Shown here: piece by piece, positions 46,932 through 55,636 of the stretch
Layout: each line of letters opens with the position of its first letter
Numbering within the stretch: the stretch's first letter is position 1
NCBI RefSeq assembly: GCF_040813715.1
Contig: NZ_JBFOCH010000027.1
Reading direction: 5' to 3' (one strand)
Source: Mesorhizobium_K marinum
Lineage (GTDB): Bacteria; Pseudomonadota; Alphaproteobacteria; Rhizobiales; Rhizobiaceae
Length of the DNA stretch: 64,000 nt
Notes under the pieces: generated by a model
The model's input: only the letters and a program-made list of their open reading frames with translations
What the model was told of the DNA's origin: nothing
Databases searched by the model: none
Translations under genes and position numbers: made by a program

Positions 46932-48206
46932 ATGAACGGATCCGAGGCTTTTGAAGCGCTCACAGTCGAGACTCTTCCCGCGCGCCTGGGCGGCGTCGCG
47001 GCGCTGTCGTCGCGCATCGGCGCGGATGCGTCCGCCTGGAAAGTGCGCGAGGTCGGCGACGGCAACCTGAATCTCGTCTTCATCGTCGAAGGCGGCGAGG
47101 GCGCGGCCATCGTCAAGCAGGCGCTGCCCTATGTGCGCCTTGTCGGCGAGAGCTGGCCGCTGCCCCTGAAGCGCTCCTTCTTCGAGTACCACGCGCTGGT
47201 CCGCCAGGAGGCCCGCGCGGGCGAGGGGACCGTTCCCGCCATCTACCATTTCGACGAGGCGCAGGCGCTCATCGTCATGGAATACCTGACGCCGCACGTG
47301 ATTCTCCGGCGCGCGCTGATCGACGGCCGCATGCCGCCGAAGATCGCCCGCGACCTCGGCCTCTTCATGGCCCGCACGCTGTTCCGCGGCTCCGACCTCA
47401 GCATGAAGGCGCGCGCCCGCAAGGAGGATGTCGCCCTGTTCGCCGACAATGCCGAGCTCTGCGACATCACCGAGAATCTCGTCTTCACCGATCCCTACTA
47501 CGAGGCCGAGCTCAACCGTCACACCACGCCGCAGCTCGACTCGCTGGTCGCCGAACTGCGCGCCGACCGCGACCTCAAGGTCGAGGCGCAGAAGCTGAAG
47601 CACATGTTCGCGGCGAACGCCGAGACGCTGGTGCATGGCGACCTGCATTCGGGCTCGATCATGGTGACCGATGAGGACACCCGCGTCATCGACCCGGAAT
47701 TCGCCTTCTATGCGCCGATGGCCTTCGATGTCGGCATGCTGCTCGCCAATTTCTGGATGGCCTATTTCGCGCAGGCCGGCCACGAAGCGGCCGGCGATCG
47801 CGAGGCGCAGCGCAGCTACCTGCTTGGCGTGATCGACGAGACCTGGTCGGTGTTCCGCGCCGAGTTCTCCCATCTCTGGCGCACCGAGCGCACCGGGATG
47901 CTCTACGACCGCAGGCTCTTCGAGGATCGCGGCGACGCGTTCGGCGCGGAGCAGGCGCTCGACCGCATGCTGCACGACATCTTCGTCGACATGCTGGGTT
48001 TTGCCGGGATCGAGATCCACCGCCGCATTCTCGGCCTCGCCCACAATGCCGACTTCGAGACCATTGAAGATGCCGACCTGCGCGCCAGGTGTGAGGCGAA
48101 GGCGTTGAAGTTCGGCCGCCACCTCGCTGTCAATCGCGAGCGCATCCAGGGACTGGACGAGGCCAACGCGCTTGCCGTCCGTATCGAGAAGGGAGTCGTC
48201 GCGTGA
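46932..48206 (+). CDS. mtnK: S-methyl-5-thioribose kinase
   Basis: 424 residues. It phosphorylates 5-methylthioribose at C1 using ATP. It has the aminoglycoside-kinase fold: WKVREVGDGNLNLVFIVEGG (nucleotide loop), EYLTPHVILRRALIDG (hinge), the catalytic loop VHGDLHSGSIMV near residue 237 and the metal-binding DPEFAFYAPMAFDVG. The DPEF in place of DFG is normal for MtnK. GGAGGT precedes the ATG. It overlaps mtnA by 4 bases. Confidence 0.9.
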   Translation: MNGSEAFEALTVETLPARLGGVAALSSRIGADASAWKVREVGDGNLNLVFIVEGGEGAAIVKQALPYVRLVGESWPLPLKRSFFEYHALVRQEARAGEGTVPAIYHFDEAQALIVMEYLTPHVILRRALIDGRMPPKIARDLGLFMARTLFRGSDLSMKARARKEDVALFADNAELCDITENLVFTDPYYEAELNRHTTPQLDSLVAELRADRDLKVEAQKLKHMFAANAETLVHGDLHSGSIMVTDEDTRVIDPEFAFYAPMAFDVGMLLANFWMAYFAQAGHEAAGDREAQRSYLLGVIDETWSVFRAEFSHLWRTERTGMLYDRRLFEDRGDAFGAEQALDRMLHDIFVDMLGFAGIEIHRRILGLAHNADFETIEDADLRARCEAKALKFGRHLAVNRERIQGLDEANALAVRIEKGVVA

Positions 48207-49309
48207 AAGTCGCAGACCGCCACTACCGCACCATCTGGGTCGGCGAGGACGGCCGCTCCGTCGACATCATCGACCAGCGCTGGCTGCCGCACGAGTTCCG
48301 CGTCGTCAATGTCGGCACGGTCGACGGCATCGCGACCGCCATCCGCGACATGTGGGTGCGCGGCGCGCCGCTGATCGGCGTGACTGCGGCCTATGGCGTC
48401 GCCATCCAGATGAACGACGACCCGTCCGACGCCGCGCTCGACCGCGTCTGGGATCACCTGCACGAGACGCGCCCCACCGCCATCAACCTGCGCTGGGCGC
48501 TCGACGAGATGAAGCGCGTGCTGTCGCCCTACGCCCCCGCCGACCGGGCCACCGCTGCCTGGCGCCGTGCCGCCGAGATCGCCGACGAGGACATCGAGCT
48601 CAACCGTTCGATCGGCCGGCACGGCCTGGAGGTGATCAGGCAGATCGCGGCCAAGAAGAAGCCGGGCGAGCCGGTCAACATCCTGACCCATTGCAACGCC
48701 GGCTGGCTGGCGACCGTCGACTACGGCACCGCCACCGCGCCGATCTATCTCGCGACCGAGGCCGGCATTCCCGTCCACGTCTATGTCGACGAGACCAGGC
48801 CGCGCAACCAGGGCGCCCAGCTGACCGCCTGGGAAATGGCCGGCCACGGCGTGCCGCACACGCTGGTCGTCGACAATGCCGGCGGCCACTTCATGCAGCA
48901 CGGCATGGTCGACATGGTCATCGTCGGCACCGACCGCACCACGGCCAACGGCGACGTCTGCAACAAGATCGGCACTTACCTGAAGGCGCTCGCCGCGCAC
49001 GACAACGGCGTTCCCTTCTACGTCGGCCTGCCGTCGCCGACCATCGACTGGACTGTGCGCGACGGCGTGAAGGAAATCCCGATCGAGGAGCGTTCCGCCG
49101 ACGAGGTGTCCTTCGTGCAGGGCAAGACCGCGTCGGGCGAGATCGCCCAGGTCCGCATCTCGCCGGAGAACTCGCCGGGCGCGAACCCCGCCTTCGACGT
49201 GACGCCGGCGCGGCTGATCACCGGCCTCATCACCGAGCGCGGCATCGCCGAGGCCTCGCCCGAGGGCTTGCTCGCGCTGTTTCCCGAGCGGGCAAGAAGC
49301 GCTGCCTGA
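48203..49309 (+). CDS. mtnA: S-methyl-5-thioribose-1-phosphate isomerase
   Basis: 368 residues from a GTG that overlaps the mtnK stop (GTGA). It isomerises methylthioribose-1-P to methylthioribulose-1-P. Family features are WVRGAPLIGVTAAYGVAIQM, the catalytic Cys in NILTHCNAGWLATVDYGTA and the catalytic Asp in VIVGTDRTTANGDVCNKIGTY. No mtnB, mtnD or other steps of the oxygen-dependent methionine salvage pathway follow it in the window. Confidence 0.92.
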   Translation: MKVADRHYRTIWVGEDGRSVDIIDQRWLPHEFRVVNVGTVDGIATAIRDMWVRGAPLIGVTAAYGVAIQMNDDPSDAALDRVWDHLHETRPTAINLRWALDEMKRVLSPYAPADRATAAWRRAAEIADEDIELNRSIGRHGLEVIRQIAAKKKPGEPVNILTHCNAGWLATVDYGTATAPIYLATEAGIPVHVYVDETRPRNQGAQLTAWEMAGHGVPHTLVVDNAGGHFMQHGMVDMVIVGTDRTTANGDVCNKIGTYLKALAAHDNGVPFYVGLPSPTIDWTVRDGVKEIPIEERSADEVSFVQGKTASGEIAQVRISPENSPGANPAFDVTPARLITGLITERGIAEASPEGLLALFPERARSAA

Positions 49310-49331
49310 GCAGCGCCGGTTCGGGCTTTTC

Positions 49332-49372
49332 CGAATCTCCCGCGCGTCGTATTCGGGGCGCGAGGAGATTCG
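49332..49372 (+). promoter_or_regulatory. Hairpin covering the arsC ribosome-binding site (left contig version)
   Basis: cgaatctcc/ggagattcg (9 bp) stacked on cgcgc/gcgcg with a one-base bulge. The GGAG site for the ATG at 49376 lies in the right arm. It could act as a terminator after mtnA or sequester the start. This is seen only in the version without the HigBA module. Confidence 0.4.
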
Positions 49373-49401
49373 CCTATGACCGTAACCATCTACGGCATCN
49401 G

Positions 49402-49464
49402 TTCCCTGGATGGGAATAGTGCTTGTGTTCTGAGGCGTCCGTCGTTATCTTCCCATTATGGGAA
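49402..49464. promoter_or_regulatory. Twin operators of the HigBA module
   Basis: ttcccattatgggaa (49450-49464) is a perfect palindrome with a one-base centre. ttccctggatgggaa (49402-49416) is a related site 48 bases upstream. Both precede higB, as expected for autoregulation by an antitoxin-toxin complex. Confidence 0.65.
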
Positions 49465-49474
49465 TGATGGCGGC

Positions 49475-49777
49475 ATGCGGGTAATTGCCCAGAACACGCT
49501 CGTCGAATACTGGACAAAGCACCCTGCCGCAAAACGGTCGCTGGTGCATTGGCATCAGGTAACCAAATCGGCGCGATGGGATCAGCCGCAGGACGTCCTC
49601 GTCGCGTTCTCGAAGGCCAAGGTGCTGAATGCGGAGCGGGTGCGTTTCGAGATCGGTGGCGGAGACTATCGTTTGGTCGTCGCGTTCGATTTTCGCAGGC
49701 AGATTGCCTTCGTGAAGTTCCTCGGCACGCATGCTGAGTATGACCGTATCGACGCGCTGAAGGTGTCGATTTTCTAG
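49475..49777 (+). CDS. higB: HigB family toxin (mRNA interferase)
   Basis: 100 residues, HigB_toxin family. It opens MRVIAQNTLVEYWTKHPAAK and has the core FEIGGGDYRLVVAFDF and FVKFLGTHAEYDRIDALK. It would cut mRNA on the ribosome unless neutralised by HigA. The start ATG is the first one after the operator. Base composition is visibly lower in G+C than the flanking genes, consistent with horizontal acquisition. Confidence 0.85.
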   Translation: MRVIAQNTLVEYWTKHPAAKRSLVHWHQVTKSARWDQPQDVLVAFSKAKVLNAERVRFEIGGGDYRLVVAFDFRRQIAFVKFLGTHAEYDRIDALKVSIF

Positions 49778-49787
49778 GAATGATGCC

Positions 49788-50204
49788 ATGGATATTCGGC
49801 CGATCCGAACGCATGAAGACCACAAGGAGGCGTTGCGCGAGATCGAGCGTCTCTGGGGCGCGGATGTCGGTACGCCCGCGGGCGACAAGCTTGATGTGCT
49901 TGTGACGCTCGTGGAGGCGTACGAGAACATGCATTGGCCCATTGAAGCGCAGGATCCCGTTGAGTTGATCAAGGCCCACATGGAGACGTCGGGCCTGACG
50001 CAGGCGGACTTGGGTGCCGTACTCAGATCTACGCCCAGGGCATCGGAGATTCTCAATCGCAAGCGGGCTCTGTCCATGGATATGGTCTATCGTCTCAGCC
50101 GGGAGTGGCATCTCCCGGCCGATCAACTTGTCAGGCCCTATCATCTGGCGGTCACTCGACCGTCCACCAAACAAGCTTCGCAACGGGGCGGGTCGCGCCC
50201 ATGA
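49788..50204 (+). CDS. higA: HigA-type antitoxin (XRE helix-turn-helix)
   Basis: 138 residues. The helix-turn-helix near residues 68-95 reads ETSGLTQADLGAVLRSTPRA and SEILNRKRALS. It would bind the twin operators and the HigB toxin. The stop TGA overlaps the arsC-like ATG by 3 bases, so arsC translation may be coupled to higA in this version of the locus. The C-terminal tail after LVRPYHLAV looks less conserved. Confidence 0.82.
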   Translation: MDIRPIRTHEDHKEALREIERLWGADVGTPAGDKLDVLVTLVEAYENMHWPIEAQDPVELIKAHMETSGLTQADLGAVLRSTPRASEILNRKRALSMDMVYRLSREWHLPADQLVRPYHLAVTRPSTKQASQRGGSRP

Positions 50205-50554
50205 CCGTAACCATCTACGGCATCAAGACCTGCGACACCGTCAGGAAGGCGCGCGCCTGGCTCGAGGCGAAGGGCGTCGAGCATCGTTTCGTCGACTTTC
50301 GCGTCGACGGGCTCGACCCGAGGAGCCTCGCGCGCTGGAAGGGCGCGGTCGGCTGGGAGAAGCTGCTGAACAAGGCCAGCACCACCTTCAAGGGGCTCTC
50401 CGATGCCGACAGGGCAGGCCTCGACGAGAAGAAGGCGCTCGCGCTGATGCAGGCGCACCCGACGCTGATCAAGCGTCCTGTTCTCGACGTCGACGGGGCC
50501 GTCACCGTCGGCTTCAAGCCGGACATCTACGAGCAGGCCGTTTCGGCCGGCTGA
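50201..50554 (+). CDS. ArsC/Spx family protein (YffB-like)
   Basis: 117 residues. The thioredoxin-fold N-terminus MTVTIYGIKTCDTVRKARAW has the single Cys of the ArsC/YffB group (CDTVRK), followed by FVDFRVDG, KRPVLDVDGAVTVGF and LNKASTTFKG. Although it resembles arsenate reductases, the YffB/Spx group is usually glutathione- or stress-linked, and no ars genes are nearby. It overlaps higA by 4 bases here and would follow mtnA directly in the other version. Confidence 0.8.
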   Translation: MTVTIYGIKTCDTVRKARAWLEAKGVEHRFVDFRVDGLDPRSLARWKGAVGWEKLLNKASTTFKGLSDADRAGLDEKKALALMQAHPTLIKRPVLDVDGAVTVGFKPDIYEQAVSAG

Positions 50555-50578
50555 ACGATCGCAGCGCCGGCTGTCGGT

Positions 50579-51493
50579 TCAGCCCGGTCGCTGGACGGCG
50601 TTGCCGAACTGCGGCGTCTTTTCGGCCTCCTCGCGCAGCCAGCGCTTGAAGGCCGTCACCTTGCGGCCCGGTCTCTTCGCGGATGACGTCGCCATGTAGT
50701 AGCCGAGCCCGCTCTCGGCGCTGACGCCGAACGGCGCGACCAGGCGGCCGTCGGCGAGCGCGTCGGCGGCGAGCAGTTGCGATGCCAGCATCACGCCCTG
50801 GCCGCCGATCGTCGCCTCCAGGCAGAGGTTGGGGTCGGTGAAGCTGGCGCCCATCTGCAGCGTCACGTCTTTCACCCCGGCCTGCTCGAACCAGCGCTTC
50901 CAGTCGACCATGCCGGCTTCCTCGCGGATCACCCACTCGTTGCCGAGGTCCTCGACCCGTTTCAGCCTGGCGGCGATATCGGGCGCGCAGACCGGGAAGA
51001 TGCGCTGCGCAAACAGCAGTTCCGCGTCGACCCCCGGCCAGGATCCGTCGCCCATGCGGATCGCCAGGTCGACGTCGGAGCGGTCGAGGTCGGCGAGTTT
51101 CGTCGCCGCGTCGATGCGCAGCATGATTTCCGGATGCTTCCGGTAGAAGCGGCTCAGCCTCGGCACCAGCCAGCGCGCCGCGAAGGCCGGCGCCACCGAC
51201 ACCACCAGGCGGTTGCCGGCATCGTCGGCGGCCAGCGCCATCGCGCCGGAAAGCTCGCGAAAGGCCGCCGTCAGCCGCGCGCAGAACCGGTTGCCGAACT
51301 CGGTCGGCGCCAGCCCCGTGCGCGTGCGCTCGAACACCGTCCGGCCGATCTGCTTCTCGGCCCGGTTGACCAGCTGCGATACCGCGCTCGGCGACACGCC
51401 AAGCTCGTCCGCCGCCTTCTGCAGCGTGCCAAGCCGCGCCACCGTCTCGATCGCGCGCAGGCCGTTCAGATGCACTTTTCCGAGTCCGTCCAT
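50579..51493 (-). CDS. LysR family transcriptional regulator (GcvA-like)
   Basis: 304 residues from the ATG at 51493. The helix-turn-helix is GTLQKAADELGVSPSAVSQL (residues about 22-41), followed by a LysR substrate domain (VVSVAPAFAARWLVPRLSRF; DVDLAIRMGDGSW). The FAARWLVPRL segment is typical of GcvA-like members. It is divergent from a small secreted protein and sbmA. Its target and effector are unknown. Confidence 0.85.
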   Translation of the reverse strand: MDGLGKVHLNGLRAIETVARLGTLQKAADELGVSPSAVSQLVNRAEKQIGRTVFERTRTGLAPTEFGNRFCARLTAAFRELSGAMALAADDAGNRLVVSVAPAFAARWLVPRLSRFYRKHPEIMLRIDAATKLADLDRSDVDLAIRMGDGSWPGVDAELLFAQRIFPVCAPDIAARLKRVEDLGNEWVIREEAGMVDWKRWFEQAGVKDVTLQMGASFTDPNLCLEATIGGQGVMLASQLLAADALADGRLVAPFGVSAESGLGYYMATSSAKRPGRKVTAFKRWLREEAEKTPQFGNAVQRPG

Positions 51494-51603
51494 AAATCGA
51501 CAATATCCAGTTTTTCTAAACCTAGCCATCCCCACATCTGGATTGCGAGTACCGCCGACAAGCCGAAGAATGACAGGAAGCAAGCCGAACGCGGAGCAAC
51601 GTC

Positions 51604-51807
51604 ATGAAGATTTCCTCAATCCTGGCCGGTTTCCTGGCGTTTCCGGCCGGCCGCCGCTGCGGCGACGATGCGGCCTGGGCGGACGACCCCTATGCGCATC
51701 CCGCCATAGACGCGATGAGCGAGCGCGAGCGCGCCGACCTGCCGCCGGCCCACATGCCGGTGGCCTATGTCTCCGAGGCGGCACGGGCGGGCCGCTGCGT
51801 CCCCTGA
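51604..51807 (+). CDS. Small putative exported protein
   Basis: 67 residues. A leader-like start (MKISSILAGFLAF) precedes AWADDPYAHPAIDAMSERER and LPPAHMPVAYVSEA. GGAG lies seven bases before the ATG. The leader is interrupted by GRRCGDD, so export is uncertain and a small frameshift is possible. It is divergent from lysR. I do not recognise a family. Confidence 0.45.
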   Translation: MKISSILAGFLAFPAGRRCGDDAAWADDPYAHPAIDAMSERERADLPPAHMPVAYVSEAARAGRCVP

Positions 51808-51960
51808 CCTCAGTTCGCGACCCGCCGCCGTCGAGCGCCTTCGTGCCTTGGCGGCGGCGGATCCGTTTCCTGCCACGTCCCGTCAAATTCGCCACGATTG
51901 GATGCTTCAGAGCGGGCGGTCCCCGGCGTCTCCGGCATTTCCTTTCGCCGGGAAGTGTGG

Positions 51961-53286
51961 ATGATGCCGGGCAGACGCCCGTTCGCGCCCTATCCAAGGA
52001 GCCGCCGCTTGTTCTTGTCGTTCTTCCCGCAGCCGAAGCTGTTCTTCACCTCGGCCGCCGCCTGGAGCCTTGTCCTCGTTCTCGTATGGTTTGCCGGGGG
52101 AGAGCAGTGGGGCGCCCTGATTGGGCTTCCGCCCGCCGCCGCCGACGCGCCGCCCATCATCGGCGTCGCCGTGTTCTGGTCGAAGCCGTTCCTCTGGTTC
52201 TACCTCTACTTCGCGCTCGGCGTGGCGCTCTTCTATGCCTTCTGGAGCCGGTATTCGCCGCATCCCTGGCAGCGCTGGTCGATCCTGGGGTCCGCGCTCA
52301 TCCTGTTCATCGTCTACTTCCAGGTGCAGGTCAGCGTCGCCGTCAACAACTGGTACGGCCCGTTCTGGGACTACATCCAGAACGTGCTCTCGAAGACCAT
52401 CACCACCACCACGCCCGAGTTCTACTCACAGGTGGCCAGCTTCGCGGGGCTCGCGCTGGTCGGCATGAACGTGTCCGTGCTGAACGCATTCCTCGTCAGC
52501 CACTGGGTCTTCCGCTGGCGCAACGCGATGAACGACTACTACATGTCCCACTGGGATCGCCTGCGCCACATCGAGGGCGCGTCGCAGCGCGTCCAGGAAG
52601 ACACGATGCGCTTCTCCCAGATCATGGAGGGGCTCGGCACGGCGTTCATCGATTCGATCATGACGCTCATCGCCTTCCTGCCGGTGCTGATCGCGCTGTC
52701 CACCCACATCACCGCGCTGCCCATCGTCGGCGCGATTTCGCATCCGCTCGTCGTGGCGGCCATCGCCTGGGCGTTCTTCGGCACCATCAGCCTCGTCGTC
52801 GCGGGCTACAAGCTGCCGGGGCTCCAGTTCAGGAACCAGCGGGTCGAGGCCGCGTATCGCAAGGAACTGGTCTATGGCGAAGACGACGCGTCGCGGGCGC
52901 AGCCGGCCACGGTGACGGAACTGTTCGGCAATGTCCGTCGCAATTATTTCCGGCTCTATTTCCACTACGTCTATTTCAACGTGGTGCGCTACACCTACCT
53001 GCAGGCGAACAACATTTTCTCGCTGCTCATCCTCGGGCCGTCCATCGTCGCCGGCACCATCACGCTCGGCCTGCTGAACCAGATCAGCTACGCCTTTTCG
53101 CAGGTCACCGGTTCGTTCCAGTTCCTGGTCAATTCCTGGCCGACGATCGTCGAGCTTCTGTCGGTCCACAAGCGCCTGCGCGCCTTCGAGGCGACGCTGG
53201 AAGGCGAGCCGCTGCCCGACATCGACGAGCACTATCTGGAGCGCCAGCGGGCCGGCATGCGGCCGGAAGACCAGCCGGCGTCCTGA
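51961..53286 (+). CDS. sbmA: Peptide antibiotic transporter SbmA/BacA
   Basis: 441 residues with about eight membrane spans. The SbmA/BacA core is clear: YFQVQVSVAVNNWYGPFWDY, FLVSHWVFRWRNAMNDYYM, VQEDTMRFSQIMEGLG, NRVEAAYRKEL-type segment and YTYLQANNIFSLLILGPS. It imports proline-rich and other antimicrobial peptides with the proton gradient; in rhizobia BacA is needed for survival inside legume nodules. ATG 51961 and 51964 are adjacent starts. The 153 bases before it hold no feature I can name. Confidence 0.9.
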   Translation: MMPGRRPFAPYPRSRRLFLSFFPQPKLFFTSAAAWSLVLVLVWFAGGEQWGALIGLPPAAADAPPIIGVAVFWSKPFLWFYLYFALGVALFYAFWSRYSPHPWQRWSILGSALILFIVYFQVQVSVAVNNWYGPFWDYIQNVLSKTITTTTPEFYSQVASFAGLALVGMNVSVLNAFLVSHWVFRWRNAMNDYYMSHWDRLRHIEGASQRVQEDTMRFSQIMEGLGTAFIDSIMTLIAFLPVLIALSTHITALPIVGAISHPLVVAAIAWAFFGTISLVVAGYKLPGLQFRNQRVEAAYRKELVYGEDDASRAQPATVTELFGNVRRNYFRLYFHYVYFNVVRYTYLQANNIFSLLILGPSIVAGTITLGLLNQISYAFSQVTGSFQFLVNSWPTIVELLSVHKRLRAFEATLEGEPLPDIDEHYLERQRAGMRPEDQPAS

Positions 53287-53312
53287 TCGGCGAAGAAACC
53301 GAGGCCGGCGGT

Positions 53313-54386
53313 TCAGCCGCCGGCCGAGGAAGCCCCGATCTCGCCGGTCGCCGTATCGCTCGCGTCGGCGTCCGTGCGCTTCAGATAGTCGGCGTAGCTG
53401 GTGCAGACCACGTCGGCCTTGCCGCAGACATCGTCGGCGAACTGCTCCAGCGCGCCCCAGTAGGCGCCGCCGTTCATCAGCGTGAAATGGAAGCCGAGTT
53501 GCAGCGGGATGCGCTCGCCCCGGTACTGCGCGTCGAACGCCGCCTTGAACGCCTCGTAGCTGCGCGCCTGGAAGGCCGCGGCCTCGTCCGGGCGCTCCAG
53601 CCCGCCCGAATGGCGCACGAACAGATTGTAGTCCATGGCGATGATCCGCCGGGCATTCGGCCCTTCCGGGATCTGCGGCAGCGAGAAGCGGTCGATCCCG
53701 CCTTGCGCGGCCGGCTCGACCGGACCCCTGGAGACCGCGCTGGCGTCGTAGTGCAGTCCTGCTTCGCGCAGCGCCTCGTAGAGCGCCGGCCCGGTGCTGA
53801 GATAGGGGGCGCGAAACCCGGTCACGGCGGTCTGCGCGAAACTCTTCCAGTCGGCCGGTTCGCCGTCCAGGCCGTTGATCGCATAGGCGCCGGCCATGAT
53901 GCGTTTGAAGGCGTCGAATTCCTTCAGCCAGTCGGCCTTCGACCAGCCCTTGCCGTCGAAATGGCCGCAGGCGTGGCTGGCGATCTCGTGCCCCTCGTCC
54001 GCCGCCAACCGGATCTGGCCGAGCCGCTCGGCGACCTCTGCCTTCGTCTGCGCAAAGCCGACGGCCGAACGTCCGGCGGCCTCGCCCGGCGCCTGGTAGT
54101 CGCGCCGCTTGTCCTTCGAAAGCAGGAACACGCACGACAGGAAGTAGGTGAAGCGCGCGCCGGTCTTCTGCGCCAGCGCGCGGCTGCGCCGCCACTGCGC
54201 CATGTCGTGCGCGCCGTCGAAGGAGATGATCACGTATTGCGGCTTTGCCGGCTGCTTCGCGGCGCCGGCCGGAGGGCCGCCGTCGCTGGACGCCTTGAAG
54301 ATCGTCGTGCCTGCCTGGGCCGATTCGGCAAGCGCGATCGGCGCTGACAGGAGGACGCTGAGGACGACGCGGACGGCAACGGACAT
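53313..54386 (-). CDS. Polysaccharide deacetylase-like exported protein
   Basis: 357 residues from the ATG at 54386. A signal peptide (SVAVRVVLSVLLSAPIALAE) precedes a NodB-like domain: motif 1 VIISFDGAHD, motif 2 HEIASHACGHFDG with the metal His, and motif 3 GFRAPYLST. The missing second Asp of the usual TFDD motif (FDGAHD instead) makes activity uncertain. It is convergent with sbmA. Probably modifies or trims envelope polysaccharide. Confidence 0.75.
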   Translation of the reverse strand: MSVAVRVVLSVLLSAPIALAESAQAGTTIFKASSDGGPPAGAAKQPAKPQYVIISFDGAHDMAQWRRSRALAQKTGARFTYFLSCVFLLSKDKRRDYQAPGEAAGRSAVGFAQTKAEVAERLGQIRLAADEGHEIASHACGHFDGKGWSKADWLKEFDAFKRIMAGAYAINGLDGEPADWKSFAQTAVTGFRAPYLSTGPALYEALREAGLHYDASAVSRGPVEPAAQGGIDRFSLPQIPEGPNARRIIAMDYNLFVRHSGGLERPDEAAAFQARSYEAFKAAFDAQYRGERIPLQLGFHFTLMNGGAYWGALEQFADDVCGKADVVCTSYADYLKRTDADASDTATGEIGASSAGG

Positions 54387-54530
54387 CGGAACCCGGACAT
54401 GGAATGCAGGACCCGCCACGGCTATGCGCCAAATGTGGCGTCGATGCGATCCGTGCCCGTTCGGATCGCAGGGAGCCGACGCACGAACTTCGTGCAGACG
54501 CCGTCAAAGGATGCTTTAAGACGACCGATC

Positions 54531-54980
54531 ATGGCCGAAATCCTTTTCTACCACCTGACCGAGTCGACGCTGGAGGACGCGCTTCCCGGTCTCCTGGAGC
54601 GCAGCCTCGGCCGCGGCTGGCGCGCCGTCGTGCAGACCGGTTCGGAGGAGCGGCGCGACGCGCTCGACGCGCATCTGTGGAGCTTCCGCGACGATTCGTT
54701 CCTCGCCCACGGCACCGACCGCGAGCCGCATGCGGCCGACCAGCCCGTCTTCATCACCACGACCGACGCCAACCCGAATTCGGCGCAGGTGCGCTTCCTG
54801 GTCGATGCCGCATCGCCGCCCGATCTTGCCGGCTACGACCGCGCCGTCTTCATGTTCGACGGGCACGACGCCGCCCAGCTCGAGGCGGCGCGCGCACACT
54901 GGAAGACGATGAAGGGCGCCGGCCACGCGGTCACCTACTGGCAGCAGACGCCGGACAGGCGCTGGGAGCGCAAGGCATGA
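54531..54980 (+). CDS. holC: DNA polymerase III subunit chi
   Basis: 149 residues from the ATG at 54531. The HolC fold reads ILFYHLTESTLEDALPGLLE, VVQTGSEERRDALDAHLWSF, FLAHGT, and FMFDGHDAAQLEAARAHWKT. Chi joins the clamp loader psi subunit to single-strand binding protein. Length and motifs are normal for Alphaproteobacteria. Confidence 0.85.
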   Translation: MAEILFYHLTESTLEDALPGLLERSLGRGWRAVVQTGSEERRDALDAHLWSFRDDSFLAHGTDREPHAADQPVFITTTDANPNSAQVRFLVDAASPPDLAGYDRAVFMFDGHDAAQLEAARAHWKTMKGAGHAVTYWQQTPDRRWERKA

Positions 54981-55015
54981 ACCGGCTCGCCGCCAGAGCC
55001 AAGCGAGGCTGAACG

Positions 55016-55636
55016 ATGCGCGTGGTGTTCTTCCTGATCCTGCTTGCCGGGCTCGGCGCCGGCATCGGCTATCCCTGGGCCGTCGCCAACTTCTCGGGTC
55101 GCGAGATCGGCACGTTCCGGGTCTACGATCGCGGCGGCGCGTTCCGGCCGGTCACGGTTGCGCTGTCGCCGTCCGACGCGCCGGTGCGCGTGCTCGTCGA
55201 CATGACGGCGGTGGCGCCGCCGGAGTTCGCGTCGAGCGGCACGGCGCTCACGCTCACAGCCTCGGTCGACGGCCGCACGGTGCTGGCGCGGATGCTGACC
55301 TTCTTCGAGGCCAAGCCGCAGGAGAGAAGCCCGCAGCTGCGCGAGAAGATCTATCGCGACGAGGCAGGCGTCCTCTCCGACATCGCCGGGGGCGACTATG
55401 CCTTCGTCGTCGGCAGGGGCGATGCGGAAGGCATCGAGATCGCCGCTGTGGACCTGGTGCTGCGCGCCGGGGCAGGCCGGCTCGACCCGCGGCTGCAGCC
55501 GCTCGGCTTCGCGCTCGCCGCCGTCGGCTTCATCGGCTTTGTGCTGGCGATGCGGCGGGGCCGTCGCGCGCGCAAGCAGGCGTCCGCGCCGCCTACGCCG
55601 CGCTGGGGCCGCGACGGCGGCGCCTCCGGCCAATGA
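55016..55636 (+). CDS. Uncharacterised membrane-anchored protein
   Basis: 206 residues. An N-terminal membrane span (VVFFLILLAGLGAGIGYPWA) and a C-terminal one (PLGFALAAVGFIGFVLAM) flank a beta-rich periplasmic domain of about 135 residues (TVALSPSDAPVRVLVDMTAV; GDYAFVVGRGDA). It overlaps rlmJ by 4 bases, so they are co-transcribed. I do not recognise a family. Confidence 0.6.
   Translation: MRVVFFLILLAGLGAGIGYPWAVANFSGREIGTFRVYDRGGAFRPVTVALSPSDAPVRVLVDMTAVAPPEFASSGTALTLTASVDGRTVLARMLTFFEAKPQERSPQLREKIYRDEAGVLSDIAGGDYAFVVGRGDAEGIEIAAVDLVLRAGAGRLDPRLQPLGFALAAVGFIGFVLAMRRGRRARKQASAPPTPRWGRDGGASGQ

Larger units (their letters stand above)
49376..50224. other. Assembly join (N at 49400): arsC start present twice around a HigBA module
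   Basis: The 24 bases 49376-49399 (first eight codons of the arsC-like gene) recur at 50201-50224. Left of the N, arsC follows mtnA directly. Right of it, arsC follows HigBA. Two strain versions of the locus appear to be joined here. Confidence 0.8.

Noticed and set aside
50201..50554. Arsenate resistance gene
   Set aside because: Only a single-Cys YffB/Spx-like protein with no arsR, arsB or arsH nearby.
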